A DNA stretch of 16,220 nucleotides from Bacillota bacterium (GCA_023437885.1 JAEZFH010000086.1:1-16220), one strand, 5' to 3'. Counted from the first letter of the stretch, positions 1-7,787 are shown. The notes: a model not told the origin generated them from the sequence alone. Program-made: numbers and translations.

Positions 1-362
1 TTCCGGGGCTGGTTCCTGCCACCGAGGAGGATTATGCTACGGAATATCTGGATAAAATTGTTTCCCTTAAGATCGTAGACAGCCTTGAGGACGCGATTGA
101 GCATATCAACCGTTACAGTACGAAACATTCCGAAGCAATCATAACCAAGGATTACAGCCATTCCATGAAGTTCTTGAATGAAATTGATTCTGCGGCAGTC
201 TACATCAACGCTTCCACCAGATTTACCGATGGAAATGAATTCGGGTTCGGAGCCGAGATCGGTATCAGTACGCAGAAGCTTCATGCAAGAGGACCAATGG
301 GGTTAAAGGCATTGACTACGATAAAGTATATTATTTTCGGAAACGGGCAGATACGTAAATAA
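1..362 (+). CDS. proA: Gamma-glutamyl phosphate reductase (glutamate-5-semialdehyde dehydrogenase), 3' part only
   Basis: This is the C-terminal part of ProA, which reduces gamma-glutamyl phosphate to glutamate-5-semialdehyde with NADPH in proline synthesis in the cytoplasm. The reading frame is open from the window edge (first complete codon at base 3) and ends in TAA at 360-362, giving about 119 residues. Recognisable family segments are the stretch reading SAAVYINASTRFTDG and the GFGAEIGIST and HARGPMGL motifs near the end, which are typical of the ProA C-terminus. The catalytic cysteine lies upstream of the window and cannot be checked. proC, the last enzyme of the same pathway, is about 9 kb downstream in the same orientation. 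A proB gene would be expected upstream, but this is not visible. Confidence 0.95.
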   Translation, partial: PGLVPATEEDYATEYLDKIVSLKIVDSLEDAIEHINRYSTKHSEAIITKDYSHSMKFLNEIDSAAVYINASTRFTDGNEFGFGAEIGISTQKLHARGPMGLKALTTIKYIIFGNGQIRK

Positions 363-405
363 TTATACTCCATAAATAACATCGAGCATTGTAATCCGTA
401 AATGC

Positions 406-434
406 TTGAAAATCACAAAGGATAGTAATATGAA
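406..434 (+). promoter_or_regulatory. Possible sigma-A promoter for hflKC
   Basis: TTGAAA at 406-411 and TATGAA at 429-434 are separated by 17 bases, about 38 bases before the hflK start codon. The -10 matches only four of six consensus positions. Read-through from proA is equally possible, because no terminator with a T-tract is visible in the 109-base gap. Confidence 0.3.
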
Positions 435-471
435 ATCATTGTAACGGATTGAAAAGGGAGAGGAATAATAC

Positions 472-1443
472 ATGGAAGAAAAAAAGGTATATGATTTTCC
501 TTCGGGGAAGGGCTTTGGCAGCTTCATGAAGCGTTTTGGCAAGCTGATCGGCCTCCTGGTGGTAATATTAGTTATTGTTATTTTATCCTCCAGCTCATTT
601 TTTACCATCAAGGAGCAGGAGCAGGCAGTGGTTACTACCTTCGGAAAGGCCAAGACTGTCAATACGGCAGGCCTGCATTTTAAAATTCCTTTTATCCAGG
701 AAGTTCAGAAGGTTGACACCACAATTCAGGGCTTAACCATTGGTTATGATTTGAGCACGGGAACCAAGACCGAGACGGAATCAATGATGATAACGAGGGA
801 TTTTAATTTTGTTAATGTAGACTTTTTTATAGAATATAAGGTTTCCGATCCGGTTAAGGCTGTATATGCCTCAGAGGAGCCGGTAACCATATTGAAGAAT
901 ATCGCCCAGAGCAGTATCCGTATGGTCGTGGGAGGTTATGATGTTGACAGCGTGATTACCACCGGCAAATATGAAATTCAATCTGCGATTAAGGCTACCA
1001 TTCTTACAAAGCTGGAACAGCAGGATATCGGTATCCAATTAGTTAATATAACCATACAAGATTCCGAACCGCCGACCGATGCGGTTATGGAAGCCTTCAA
1101 ATCAGTTGAAACTGCGAAGCAGGGCAAGGAAACCGCAGTGAATAATGCCAATAAATACCGGAATGAGCAGCTGCCCCAGGCAGAGGCCAAGGTGGATAAA
1201 ATATTACAGGATGCACAGACCACCAAAACACGGCGTGTCAACGAAGCGAATGCGGAGGTAGCACGTTTTAACGAAATGTATAAAGAATACAGTAAATATC
1301 CGTTGATAACAAAGCAGAGAATGTTTTATGAAACCATGGAGGATGTTCTTCCTTCCTTAAAGGTAATTATTGATAGCGGAGATTCTGGGATACAGAAGCT
1401 GCTTCCCTTGGATAGCCTTCTGGAAGGAGGTAATGCACAATGA
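472..1443 (+). CDS. hflK: HflK-type SPFH/band-7 membrane protein
   Basis: HflK is one subunit of the HflKC complex, a membrane-anchored SPFH assembly that in E. coli surrounds and modulates the FtsH protease. The 323-residue protein has a short polar N-terminus and one membrane segment at about residues 24-44. An SPFH domain follows, beginning around FTIKEQEQAVVTTFGK and containing the GLHFKIPFIQEV segment. After it comes a long charged helical region at about residues 215-275, probably coiled coil. The ATG at 472 is preceded by GGGAGAGG at 456-463. The stop overlaps the hflC start by four bases (ATGA), so the two are translationally coupled. The N-terminus lacks the glycine-rich extension of proteobacterial HflK. 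The HflK name rests on this pairing and the SPFH fold. A generic stomatin-like function is the alternative. Confidence 0.88.
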   Translation: MEEKKVYDFPSGKGFGSFMKRFGKLIGLLVVILVIVILSSSSFFTIKEQEQAVVTTFGKAKTVNTAGLHFKIPFIQEVQKVDTTIQGLTIGYDLSTGTKTETESMMITRDFNFVNVDFFIEYKVSDPVKAVYASEEPVTILKNIAQSSIRMVVGGYDVDSVITTGKYEIQSAIKATILTKLEQQDIGIQLVNITIQDSEPPTDAVMEAFKSVETAKQGKETAVNNANKYRNEQLPQAEAKVDKILQDAQTTKTRRVNEANAEVARFNEMYKEYSKYPLITKQRMFYETMEDVLPSLKVIIDSGDSGIQKLLPLDSLLEGGNAQ

Positions 1444-2321
1444 AAAAAGCAAAGAAATTTACTGGTATCTTGGTAGTACTTCTGATAATTGCAGCTATAG
1501 TCACCTTATTATCAACGGCTATTATAACGAAGGAAGATCAATACACCCTGGTTAAGCGCTTCGGCAAAATTGAAAGGGTGAATAGTGAGGCGGGCTTAAC
1601 CCTGCGTACGCCCTTCATCGAAACTGTGGATGTACTTCCCAAGAATATTCAATTCTATGATATGCAGGAATCCGATGTCATTACCATGGACAAAAAAACC
1701 ATGGTTGCCGACAGCTATGTCCTGTGGAAGATAAAAAATCCCATATATTTTGCGCAGACTTTGAATTCATCCGTAACAGCAGCCGAAGGGCGCATCGATT
1801 CCATTGTATATAATGCAATGAAAAATGTCATCAGCAGTTTGTCCCAGACGGATGTGATCAGCGGCAGGGATGGGGAATTAAACCAGGCATTTATGGAGAA
1901 TATCGGTTCTTCCATGGAGCAATACGGAATTGAGCTGATCTCAGTAGAGACAAAGCATCTGGATCTTCCCAGTGATAACAAGAATGCCGTATTCGAGCGT
2001 ATGATCTCCGAGCGTGACCAAATGGCCGCAACCTACACTGCAGAAGGAGAATCAGAGGCTCAGAAGATCCGCAACACCACGGATAAAGAGGTTGCCATCA
2101 GCATCTCCAACGCGGAAGCGGAAGCAGCCAAGATAACTGCCGAGGGAGAAGCGGAGTATATGAGAATTCTTTCCCAAGCGTATTCCAATGAGGCAAAAAG
2201 TGAGTTTTATACCTTCATCCGTTCTCTGGAGGCTGCAAGGGCTTCCTTGAGCGGCACCAATAAGACCTTAATCCTGTCGGAGGATTCACCGATCGCCCGA
2301 ATTTTCTATGAAATAAAATAA
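1440..2321 (+). CDS. hflC: HflC-type SPFH/band-7 membrane protein
   Basis: HflC is the partner of HflK in the HflKC membrane complex. The 293-residue protein starts with a lysine-rich tip and a membrane segment at about residues 8-28. The SPFH domain follows, with a YTLVKRFGKIERV segment near its start. The region around TAEGESEAQKIRNTTDKEV and the repeated alanine/glutamate-rich NAEAEAAKITAEGEAEYM stretch form the helical arm typical of HflC. The ATG at 1440 overlaps the hflK stop and has AAGGAGG about 10 bases upstream, inside hflK. No strong terminator directly follows; a hairpin with a short T-run lies about 175 bases downstream. FtsH is not in this window, so interaction with FtsH is known of the family but not shown here. 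Confidence 0.9.
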   Translation: MKKAKKFTGILVVLLIIAAIVTLLSTAIITKEDQYTLVKRFGKIERVNSEAGLTLRTPFIETVDVLPKNIQFYDMQESDVITMDKKTMVADSYVLWKIKNPIYFAQTLNSSVTAAEGRIDSIVYNAMKNVISSLSQTDVISGRDGELNQAFMENIGSSMEQYGIELISVETKHLDLPSDNKNAVFERMISERDQMAATYTAEGESEAQKIRNTTDKEVAISISNAEAEAAKITAEGEAEYMRILSQAYSNEAKSEFYTFIRSLEAARASLSGTNKTLILSEDSPIARIFYEIK

Positions 2322-2495
2322 TTTTATAATCATGATATTCTTGATTTTCAAAGAGATCGCTAAATATATAAAAAGCAGTTAACCCCAACTTGATATCTAT
2401 ACTTCAAAAGTACCTATATCTAAGTGGAAATTGCAAAGAATTGAAAAAGTACTTCAATAAATAATAAAACGACAGCTTCAAAATGATATGTTTTC

Positions 2496-2548
2496 CCCCA
2501 GAGTAGACAATGAAAAATAAAATCAATGTTTATCTCTGGGGAATTTTT
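2496..2548 (+). terminator. Candidate terminator hairpin downstream of hflC
   Basis: CCCCAGAG at 2496-2503 pairs perfectly with CTCTGGGG at 2534-2541, and TTTTT follows at 2544-2548. The 30-base loop is long for an intrinsic terminator, and its TAGACAATG / CAATGTTTA ends can pair only partly. It sits 175 bases past hflC, so termination there is plausible but not certain. Confidence 0.4.
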
Positions 2549-2637
2549 AAATCACAAAGACCAAGCAACCAGGCTTGTTTCGCTGGCAATGAATCGTCAT
2601 AATCAGCTGCTTGATAGAAAATCAAATAAAACTTAAT

Positions 2638-2666
2638 GTCATAAAATTGAAAATACCTCATATAAT
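2638..2666 (+). promoter_or_regulatory. Possible promoter for the M14 peptidase gene
   Basis: A perfect TATAAT lies at 2661-2666; a poor -35 (GTCATA, 2638-2643) is 17 bases upstream. Transcription would start near 2673, downstream of the ATG at 2670. This supports translation from the ATG at 2736. Confidence 0.35.
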
Positions 2667-2735
2667 TATGTGAAGAATTCTTCCTATGTGTCCTCCTGGT
2701 ATAAACCAGTTCAAAGGAAAGGCGTGAGTGTTCGT

Positions 2736-3719
2736 ATGATTATTGATTTGACAGATCCGGATTTTAATTATGATAAATATATTCGGGCAGTAAAATGCCT
2801 GACAGAGCAATATGACAGCATACTTGAGTATGTCACGATTGGTAAGTCCCATGACAATCGTGATATTATTTTGCTAAAACTGGGATTGGGGCAGAAATAC
2901 TTGGTTTGCTGCGGCGGAGTACACGCCAGAGAGATTATCAATCCCATTGTATTATTGGGAATTACCGAGTATTATGCAGATTTGTATATTAATTACCGAC
3001 AGCAGAAAATCAATCTTAAGAAAAAGCTCGGCAATCCGAATGTACACCTGAAGACGGAATATGAACAAATGCTCTACGGTGCCTTTATTTATGAGCTGCT
3101 TCATACCTATACCATATTAATAGTACCTCTTTTGAATCCGGACGGATATATGATCGCACAAAAAGGCTTTAATATCATTCGCAATCCTCAGCTCAGGCTA
3201 AGCTGTAAAGCGATGGACCAGAATTATCTTGATTGGAAGGCAAATGCAAGGGGAGTGGATATTAACCGAAATTTCCCGAGTCAGTTTTGGGTCAAAAAAT
3301 TTGAAGGGGACTGCCCTGCAAGCGAAAACGAAACGCGAGCATTAATCCGTCTATTCCATGAATATAAAACCCTGGGCTTTATAGATTTTCATTCGAGAGG
3401 CAAATCGATCTATTATTACCGTAATAAGATGCCGGACAGTTATAATCACAGACAACTGGAGATCGCGGAGCGGCTTCGGAGCGTTACGAATTATGAGCTG
3501 GAGCCTCCGGAAGAGGAGGTCGACATCGGTGACAGCGGCGGTAATACGGTGCACTATTATTCGGAGAATTTCCATAAACCGGCACTGACCATCGAAACGG
3601 TGGAGGAGGAGGCAGGCTTTCCTCTGGAGGACCAATACCGGATTTCCACCTTTAAGGAACTGAAATTACTTATTTCAGAATTTGGCAGCATGCTTCTTTC
3701 CTGTTCCAATGATACATAG
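2736..3719 (+). CDS. M14 family zinc carboxypeptidase, possibly gamma-D-glutamyl-diamino acid peptidase
   Basis: This is a zinc peptidase of family M14, 327 residues from the chosen start. The zinc-binding HxxE is in VHAREI (His63, Glu66). The substrate-binding Arg is in the DINRNFP motif (about 178-182), the third zinc ligand is His219 in IDFHSRG, and the general-base Glu287 is in LTIET, so the active site looks complete. There is no signal peptide or membrane segment, so the enzyme is probably cytoplasmic, or mother-cell located if sporulation-linked. Bacterial members without a signal peptide include enzymes that cut gamma-D-Glu to diaminopimelate bonds in cell wall peptides; that substrate is inference. 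The start is uncertain: ATG at 2670 would add 22 residues but lacks a ribosome-binding site, and 2736 has purine-rich AAAGGAAAGG a little far upstream (2713-2722). A long inverted repeat begins eight bases after the stop. Confidence 0.85.
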   Translation: MIIDLTDPDFNYDKYIRAVKCLTEQYDSILEYVTIGKSHDNRDIILLKLGLGQKYLVCCGGVHAREIINPIVLLGITEYYADLYINYRQQKINLKKKLGNPNVHLKTEYEQMLYGAFIYELLHTYTILIVPLLNPDGYMIAQKGFNIIRNPQLRLSCKAMDQNYLDWKANARGVDINRNFPSQFWVKKFEGDCPASENETRALIRLFHEYKTLGFIDFHSRGKSIYYYRNKMPDSYNHRQLEIAERLRSVTNYELEPPEEEVDIGDSGGNTVHYYSENFHKPALTIETVEEEAGFPLEDQYRISTFKELKLLISEFGSMLLSCSNDT

Positions 3720-3727
3720 TTCTTTGA

Positions 3728-3873
3728 CAGCACCGGCAGGGGAGAGAGTCTGCTTAGGAATGATCAAGATATAACTTCCGCTTCTTTTTGCATAGATTTC
3801 CGATTGCAGTGATACTCCTGGAAAAAGGATCGGAAGCTATATCTTGATCATTCCTTACCTCCTGCCAGTGCTG
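3728..3873. repeat. Long imperfect inverted repeat after the M14 gene
   Basis: The outer arms 3728-3740 (starting CAGCACCGGCAGG) and 3861-3873 match at 12 of 13 positions in reverse complement. The inner arms 3754-3780 and 3831-3857 match at 25 of 27. Thirteen unpaired bases on the left face three on the right, and a 50-base loop remains. A second short inverted pair, TTCCGAT (3798-3804) with ATCGGAA (3829-3835), overlaps the base of the inner arm and would compete with it. It could be a strong processed hairpin or terminator for the M14 mRNA, a structured RNA, or a non-autonomous mobile element. No flanking target-site duplication is obvious. Confidence 0.75.
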
Positions 3874-4029
3874 CATAGTGGAGAATAATTGGTTGAGTGC
3901 AATACATTTTCTCGATTTGAAGGAAAAACATTTCGATTTCTATTCCTGTTACCAAAAGAAAGAGTCCTGGATAAATAAATAGAATTAGAATGAATTTATA
4001 CTAATATTGTGATAATATCGAAAATTCTG

Positions 4030-4059
4030 TTTACAAACCATATCGAAAAATGTTATACA
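4030..4059 (+). promoter_or_regulatory. Probable sigma-A promoter of miaB
   Basis: TTTACA (4030-4035) matches five of six -35 positions, and TATACA (4054-4059) follows after an 18-base spacer. This predicts a leader of about 85 bases before the miaB start. Confidence 0.45.
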
Positions 4060-4092
4060 TAAGTATATGATTTTTTGAATGGAGAAACGATT

Positions 4093-4147
4093 CTGCGAAT
4101 TTTGGACTAGCATGATATTCGCAGGTTGTTGGCAGAATGGAGGATTA
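4093..4147 (+). promoter_or_regulatory. miaB leader hairpin and ribosome-binding cassette
   Basis: CTGCGAAT (4093-4100) and ATTCGCAG (4117-4124) form a perfect 8-base-pair stem with a 16-base loop. Fifteen bases later comes GGAGG (4139-4143), six bases before the ATG at 4150. The block GGCAGAATGGAGGATTA (4131-4147) recurs identically before proC (9248-9264). Confidence 0.55.
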
Positions 4148-4149
4148 TT

Positions 4150-5595
4150 ATGGAATTTGATTTCGATAAAATAGATTGGACAAAGGAACCGCCCACAGAG
4201 GAGCCTCAGCGTCAATGGTATTATATTGCAAAATGCAGGGAAGTTATCAAAAAAAGAAGTGAAGAATATCAAAGACCTCTGACCTATTGCATTACCACCA
4301 TCGGCTGGCAGATGAACAGCAGGGATTCAGAGAAAATTGCCGGCATTTTGAAGCAGATCGGATATGTGGAGGTGGATTCCGAGGATGCGGATTTTGTTAT
4401 CTATAATACCTGCACCGTAAGAGAGAACGCCAACAACCGTGTCTATGGAAGGCTTGGGTATGTGGGAAAGCTGAAGCAAAAGCATCCGGGTATGATTATA
4501 GCACTTTGCGGCTGTATGATGCAGGAGGCCTCCGCAGTGGAGAAAATACAGACCAGCTACCGCTTTGTCGACATAATTTTCGGTACCCATAATATTTTTA
4601 AGCTGGCTGAACTATTGCAGATCCGGCTGGATTCCAAGAGAATGGTGATTGATCTGTGGAAAGATACGGATTTGATTGTCGAAAACCTGCCAAATGACCG
4701 TAAATACCAATTTAAAGCCGGAGTTAACATTATGTTTGGCTGTAATAATTTCTGCAGCTATTGTATTGTTCCTTATGTGAGAGGAAGGGAGAGAAGCAGG
4801 AATCCCGAAGATATCCTGGAGGAGATTCGCGGTCTGGCGAAGGATGGTGTAGTAGAGATCATGCTGCTGGGACAGAATGTGAATTCCTACGGGAAGAATC
4901 TGGAGAAGCCCATAACCTTTGCCCAGCTTCTGCAAATGATTGAAGCGATTGACGGAATTGAGCGGGTCCGCTTTATGACCTCTCATCCCAAGGATTTGTC
5001 TGACGAATTAATTGAGGTTATGAAACACAGCCGGAAGATATGCAAGCACCTGCATCTGCCAATTCAATCCGGCAGCAGCAGATTATTAAAGATTATGAAC
5101 CGCCGTTATACCAAAGAAAGCTATCTGGAGTTAGTGGATAAAATCAAGGCAGCAGTTCCGGACCTCTCCCTGACGACCGATATTATCGTCGGTTTTCCAG
5201 GAGAAACAGAAGAGGATTTTGAAGAAACCATGGAGGTAGTCAGAACGGTAGGCTATGACAGCGCTTTTACTTTCCTGTATTCCAAGCGAACCGGTACTCC
5301 TGCCGCTACGATGGAAGACCAGGTGGAAGATGCTGTGGCAAACCAGCGCTTTGACCGGCTGCTTAAGGAGGTGCAGAAGAGCTCTGCCAAGTCCGCCGGA
5401 AAGGATGAGAACACCGTACAGAAAGTTCTTGTGGAGGAGGTTAATGACCAGGATCCGCAGCTTTTAACCGGACGTCTTAGTAATAATTTATTAGTTCATT
5501 TTCAGGGACCGAAGGAATTAATCGGAACAATTGTGGAGGTATATCTGAAAGAGAGCAAGGGCTTTTATTATATGGGAAGCCTTATGAATAAATAA
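4150..5595 (+). CDS. miaB: MiaB-like tRNA (N6-isopentenyladenosine-37) methylthiotransferase with an altered cluster ligand
   Basis: MiaB is a radical-SAM enzyme that adds a methylthio group to i6A37 of tRNAs. The 481-residue protein has an N-terminal UPF0004 domain (about 45-160), a radical-SAM core with CxxxCxxC at Cys198, Cys202 and Cys205, and a C-terminal TRAM domain (about 415-478). In the UPF0004 domain two of the three auxiliary-cluster cysteines are present (Cys88 in NTCTVREN, Cys122 in CGCM). The first position, normally in a GCQMN motif, reads GWQMN: Trp53, codon TGG at 4306-4308. Loss of N-terminal cysteines is known to impair sulphur insertion, so activity is uncertain. Nearby Cys47 or Cys120 might substitute, but this is speculation. 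The N-terminus has about 40 extra residues, as in other Firmicute MiaB proteins. The start at 4150 fits GGAGG spacing; a TTG at 4126 would place the ribosome-binding site inside the gene. Confidence 0.9.
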   Translation: MEFDFDKIDWTKEPPTEEPQRQWYYIAKCREVIKKRSEEYQRPLTYCITTIGWQMNSRDSEKIAGILKQIGYVEVDSEDADFVIYNTCTVRENANNRVYGRLGYVGKLKQKHPGMIIALCGCMMQEASAVEKIQTSYRFVDIIFGTHNIFKLAELLQIRLDSKRMVIDLWKDTDLIVENLPNDRKYQFKAGVNIMFGCNNFCSYCIVPYVRGRERSRNPEDILEEIRGLAKDGVVEIMLLGQNVNSYGKNLEKPITFAQLLQMIEAIDGIERVRFMTSHPKDLSDELIEVMKHSRKICKHLHLPIQSGSSRLLKIMNRRYTKESYLELVDKIKAAVPDLSLTTDIIVGFPGETEEDFEETMEVVRTVGYDSAFTFLYSKRTGTPAATMEDQVEDAVANQRFDRLLKEVQKSSAKSAGKDENTVQKVLVEEVNDQDPQLLTGRLSNNLLVHFQGPKELIGTIVEVYLKESKGFYYMGSLMNK

Positions 5596-5710
5596 TCAAA
5601 AATCCGTTTAAAAATAATATGTTTGAGATTATTTAGTACTTCTCGCCCAACCGGGTTCTATATATAGATACTATAAATTGTCAGAATAGATAAATTATTC
5701 GTGAGCGTAC

Positions 5711-5739
5711 TTGACATATTAGTAAAAACAGTATAAAAT
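5711..5739 (+). promoter_or_regulatory. Strong sigma-A promoter upstream of rny (P1)
   Basis: A perfect TTGACA (5711-5716) is followed after 17 bases by TAAAAT (5734-5739). It lies about 120 bases before the rny start in a 260-base gap in which no terminator for miaB is evident. Confidence 0.6.
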
Positions 5740-5800
5740 TTAAGTGTTGTATTTTATTTGTAAGCAGAAAAGGAAAGAATCAGATAGTAATTATTTTGAT

Positions 5801-5830
5801 TTGAAACGTTTTTTGCTTATGTTGTACAAT
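5801..5830 (+). promoter_or_regulatory. Second possible promoter close to rny (P2)
   Basis: TTGAAA (5801-5806) and TACAAT (5825-5830) are spaced 18 bases apart. Transcription would start about 20 bases before the rny GTG codon and give a very short leader consisting mainly of the ribosome-binding hairpin. Confidence 0.45.
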
Positions 5831-5842
5831 GATAACTAAATA

Positions 5843-5855
5843 AGGAGGTGCTCCT
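5843..5855 (+). promoter_or_regulatory. Shine-Dalgarno sequence of rny inside a small hairpin
   Basis: AGGAG (5843-5847), loop GTG, and CTCCT (5851-5855) form a perfect five-pair stem that contains most of the ribosome-binding site. It ends directly before the GTG start codon at 5856. It could lower or regulate translation of RNase Y. Confidence 0.55.
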
Positions 5856-7412
5856 GTGCCAGAGGCTTTGAAGTATGTATTTGCTATTGCAGCAACCTTG
5901 GTGATTACAGCTATTCTTACCTGGCTCATTGCAATTGCCTATCGCAAAAAGGTTTATGAAGCGAAGATTGGCAGTGCGGATGAGAAGGCGAGAGAAATCA
6001 TAGATGAAGCTCTAAAAACAGCTGAAACTAAGAAGCGCGAAGCTTTGCTCGAAGCAAAAGAGGAATCTTTGAAGGCAAAAAATGAATTCGAGCGGGAAAC
6101 TAAGGAACGTAGAGCAGAGTTGCAACGCTATGAGAAGCGGGTTTTGACGAAGGAAGAAACTTTGGACCGCAAAACCGAAGCACTGGAAAAAAAGGATGCC
6201 CGACTCACTGCAAAGGAATCCGAGCTTGATAAGGTCAAGCAGGAAGTGGAGGATTTCCACTCAAAACAATTGCAGGAGTTGGAAAAGATTTCTGGATTAA
6301 CCTCCGAACAAGCTAAGGAATATCTGATTAAGACTGTTGAAGAAGAAGTAAAACATGAAACCGCTCTGCTGATCAAGGATTTGGAAAGCAAAGCAAAAGA
6401 AGAAGCAGAAAAGAAAGCAAAGGATTATGTAGTTACAGCAATACAAAGATGTGCTGCAGATCATGTTGCGGAAACAACGATTTCTGTTGTCCAACTCCCC
6501 AACGATGAGATGAAGGGTAGAATCATCGGTAGAGAGGGACGTAATATCAGAACACTTGAGACCATGACCGGTGTGGATTTGATTATTGATGACACACCCG
6601 AAGCTGTTATTTTATCAGCTTTTGATCCGATCCGAAGAGAGGTAGCAAGAATTGCCCTCGAGAAATTGATTGTAGATGGACGAATCCATCCTGCAAGAAT
6701 TGAAGAGATGGTGGAAAAGGCTCAAAAAGAAGTTGATGTTATGATTAGGGAAGCTGGAGAAGCTGCTACTTTAGAGGTAGGAGTTCATGGAATTCATCCT
6801 GAGCTGATCAAACTTCTGGGCAAGATGAAATTTAGGACAAGTTATGGACAGAATGCATTAAAGCATTCTATTGAAGTAGCTATTTTATCCGGTCTTCTGG
6901 CCGGAGAAATCGGTGTGGATGTTAGACTTGCAAAACGCGCCGGATTACTGCATGATATCGGCAAATCGATTGATCATGAAGTGGAAGGAACACATGTGCA
7001 GATAGGTGTGGACTTATGTAGAAAGTACAAAGAATCTCCTGTTATTATTAACGCAGTAGAAGCACACCATGGCGATGTAGAGTTCTCATCACTGATAGCA
7101 TGTATTGTTCAAGCAGCTGATACAATTTCAGCAGCAAGACCAGGTGCAAGGCGTGAAACCTTAGAAACATATACCAACAGATTAAAGCAACTTGAAGATA
7201 TTACCAACGGCTTTAAAGGGGTAGATAAGTCATTTGCTATCCAGGCAGGAAGGGAAATCAGAGTAATGGTTGTACCGGAACAAATCAGCGATGCTGATAT
7301 GGTGCTGTTAGCTCGTGATTTATCTAAGAAAATCGAGAATGAACTTGAATATCCAGGACAGATTAAAGTAAATGTAATCAGAGAATCCAGAGTAACTGAT
7401 TACGCGAAGTAA
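5856..7412 (+). CDS. rny: Ribonuclease Y, membrane-anchored endoribonuclease
   Basis: RNase Y starts mRNA decay in many Firmicutes by endonucleolytic cleavage and is tethered to the inner face of the membrane. The 518 residues match the family length. They show one N-terminal membrane segment (about 8-28), a long charged coiled coil (about 40-195), a KH RNA-binding domain (about 207-270, core IIGREGRNI), and an HD phosphohydrolase domain with His366-Asp367 in LLHDIGK and further conserved histidines (His337, His404-405). The start is GTG at 5856, set by GGAGG seven bases upstream and by the membrane segment beginning soon after. The gene stands alone, with two candidate promoters and its own terminator at 7428-7471. 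Its ribosome-binding site lies in a short hairpin, which would allow autoregulation; that is inference. Confidence 0.97.
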   Translation: MPEALKYVFAIAATLVITAILTWLIAIAYRKKVYEAKIGSADEKAREIIDEALKTAETKKREALLEAKEESLKAKNEFERETKERRAELQRYEKRVLTKEETLDRKTEALEKKDARLTAKESELDKVKQEVEDFHSKQLQELEKISGLTSEQAKEYLIKTVEEEVKHETALLIKDLESKAKEEAEKKAKDYVVTAIQRCAADHVAETTISVVQLPNDEMKGRIIGREGRNIRTLETMTGVDLIIDDTPEAVILSAFDPIRREVARIALEKLIVDGRIHPARIEEMVEKAQKEVDVMIREAGEAATLEVGVHGIHPELIKLLGKMKFRTSYGQNALKHSIEVAILSGLLAGEIGVDVRLAKRAGLLHDIGKSIDHEVEGTHVQIGVDLCRKYKESPVIINAVEAHHGDVEFSSLIACIVQAADTISAARPGARRETLETYTNRLKQLEDITNGFKGVDKSFAIQAGREIRVMVVPEQISDADMVLLARDLSKKIENELEYPGQIKVNVIRESRVTDYAK

Positions 7413-7427
7413 TTCCTAACATGATTA

Positions 7428-7471
7428 ATAGCTAAAACCAAGTAGAAATACAAGGTTTTAGCTATTTTTTT
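7428..7471 (+). terminator. Intrinsic terminator of rny
   Basis: TAGCTAAAACC (7429-7439) pairs perfectly with GGTTTTAGCTA (7454-7464), followed by seven T residues (7465-7471). It lies 16 bases after the rny stop codon. This is a textbook rho-independent terminator. Confidence 0.9.
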
Positions 7472-7787
7472 GATGGGCTCGAAACAAATTTATGAGTTCT
7501 AAAATTGTATAAATATGAAATGATATATAATAAATATAAATATCTCATATTTGCCATTCATTTTGAACTGCAAATAGTTAAGTAAAGCAAAAGATTTATT
7601 AAATTTATAAAGTCATATGTGGGATTGACTGAATAAAATTAAGCACAGGAACAGCCGGATGGATGCAATAAAATTACATATTATTCCTATTCTTTTTTAA
7701 AAATGCACAAATTGCACAATAATTCCTTCATACACGGACAAATGAAAGCCATAGGAAATACTTTTTTCGTTTTTTTTGATATTATTG

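Larger units (their letters stand above)
2322..2735. other. AT-rich intergenic region between hflC and the M14 peptidase
   Basis: This 414-base stretch holds no credible gene. It contains a hairpin with a short T-run (2496-2548), a small CAAGC/GCTTG hairpin near 2562-2576, and a perfect TATAAT at 2661-2666. An ATG at 2670 is in frame with the peptidase, but it has no ribosome-binding site and lies just after the TATAAT, so it is probably not the start. Confidence 0.6.
3720..4149. other. Intergenic region between the M14 peptidase and miaB
   Basis: This 430-base stretch holds no credible gene. The left third is a long imperfect inverted repeat (3728-3873). The middle is AT-rich and shows nothing clear. 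The right part carries a probable promoter (4030-4059) and a leader hairpin (4093-4124) ahead of the miaB ribosome-binding site. Confidence 0.6.

Noticed and set aside
385..406. AGCATT/AATGCT hairpin as terminator of proA
   Set aside because: The stem is only six AT-rich pairs and no T-tract follows.
3728..3873. Firm call of a miniature inverted-repeat transposable element
   Set aside because: No target-site duplication is visible and other copies cannot be searched for here; kept only as a repeat.
4126..4149. Longer N-termini for miaB (TTG 4126), proC (GTG 9243), nudF (ATG 10178), aroF (ATG 13730), the Ig-like gene (TTG 13903) and murC (ATG 14644)
   Set aside because: In each case the clear Shine-Dalgarno site fits the downstream ATG, and for several it would lie inside the longer reading frame.
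5646..5656. CCC-AACC-GGG hairpin as terminator of miaB
   Set aside because: The stem is three to four pairs and no T-run follows.
6012..6494. Antisense open frames opposite the rny coiled-coil region
   Set aside because: They are by-products of lysine/glutamate-rich codon use in a certain gene and show no protein family features.
7472..7787. Search for a riboswitch, T-box or small RNA in the rny-aminotransferase gap
   Set aside because: No T-box core, conserved riboswitch motif or strong hairpin is visible; only AT-rich sequence.
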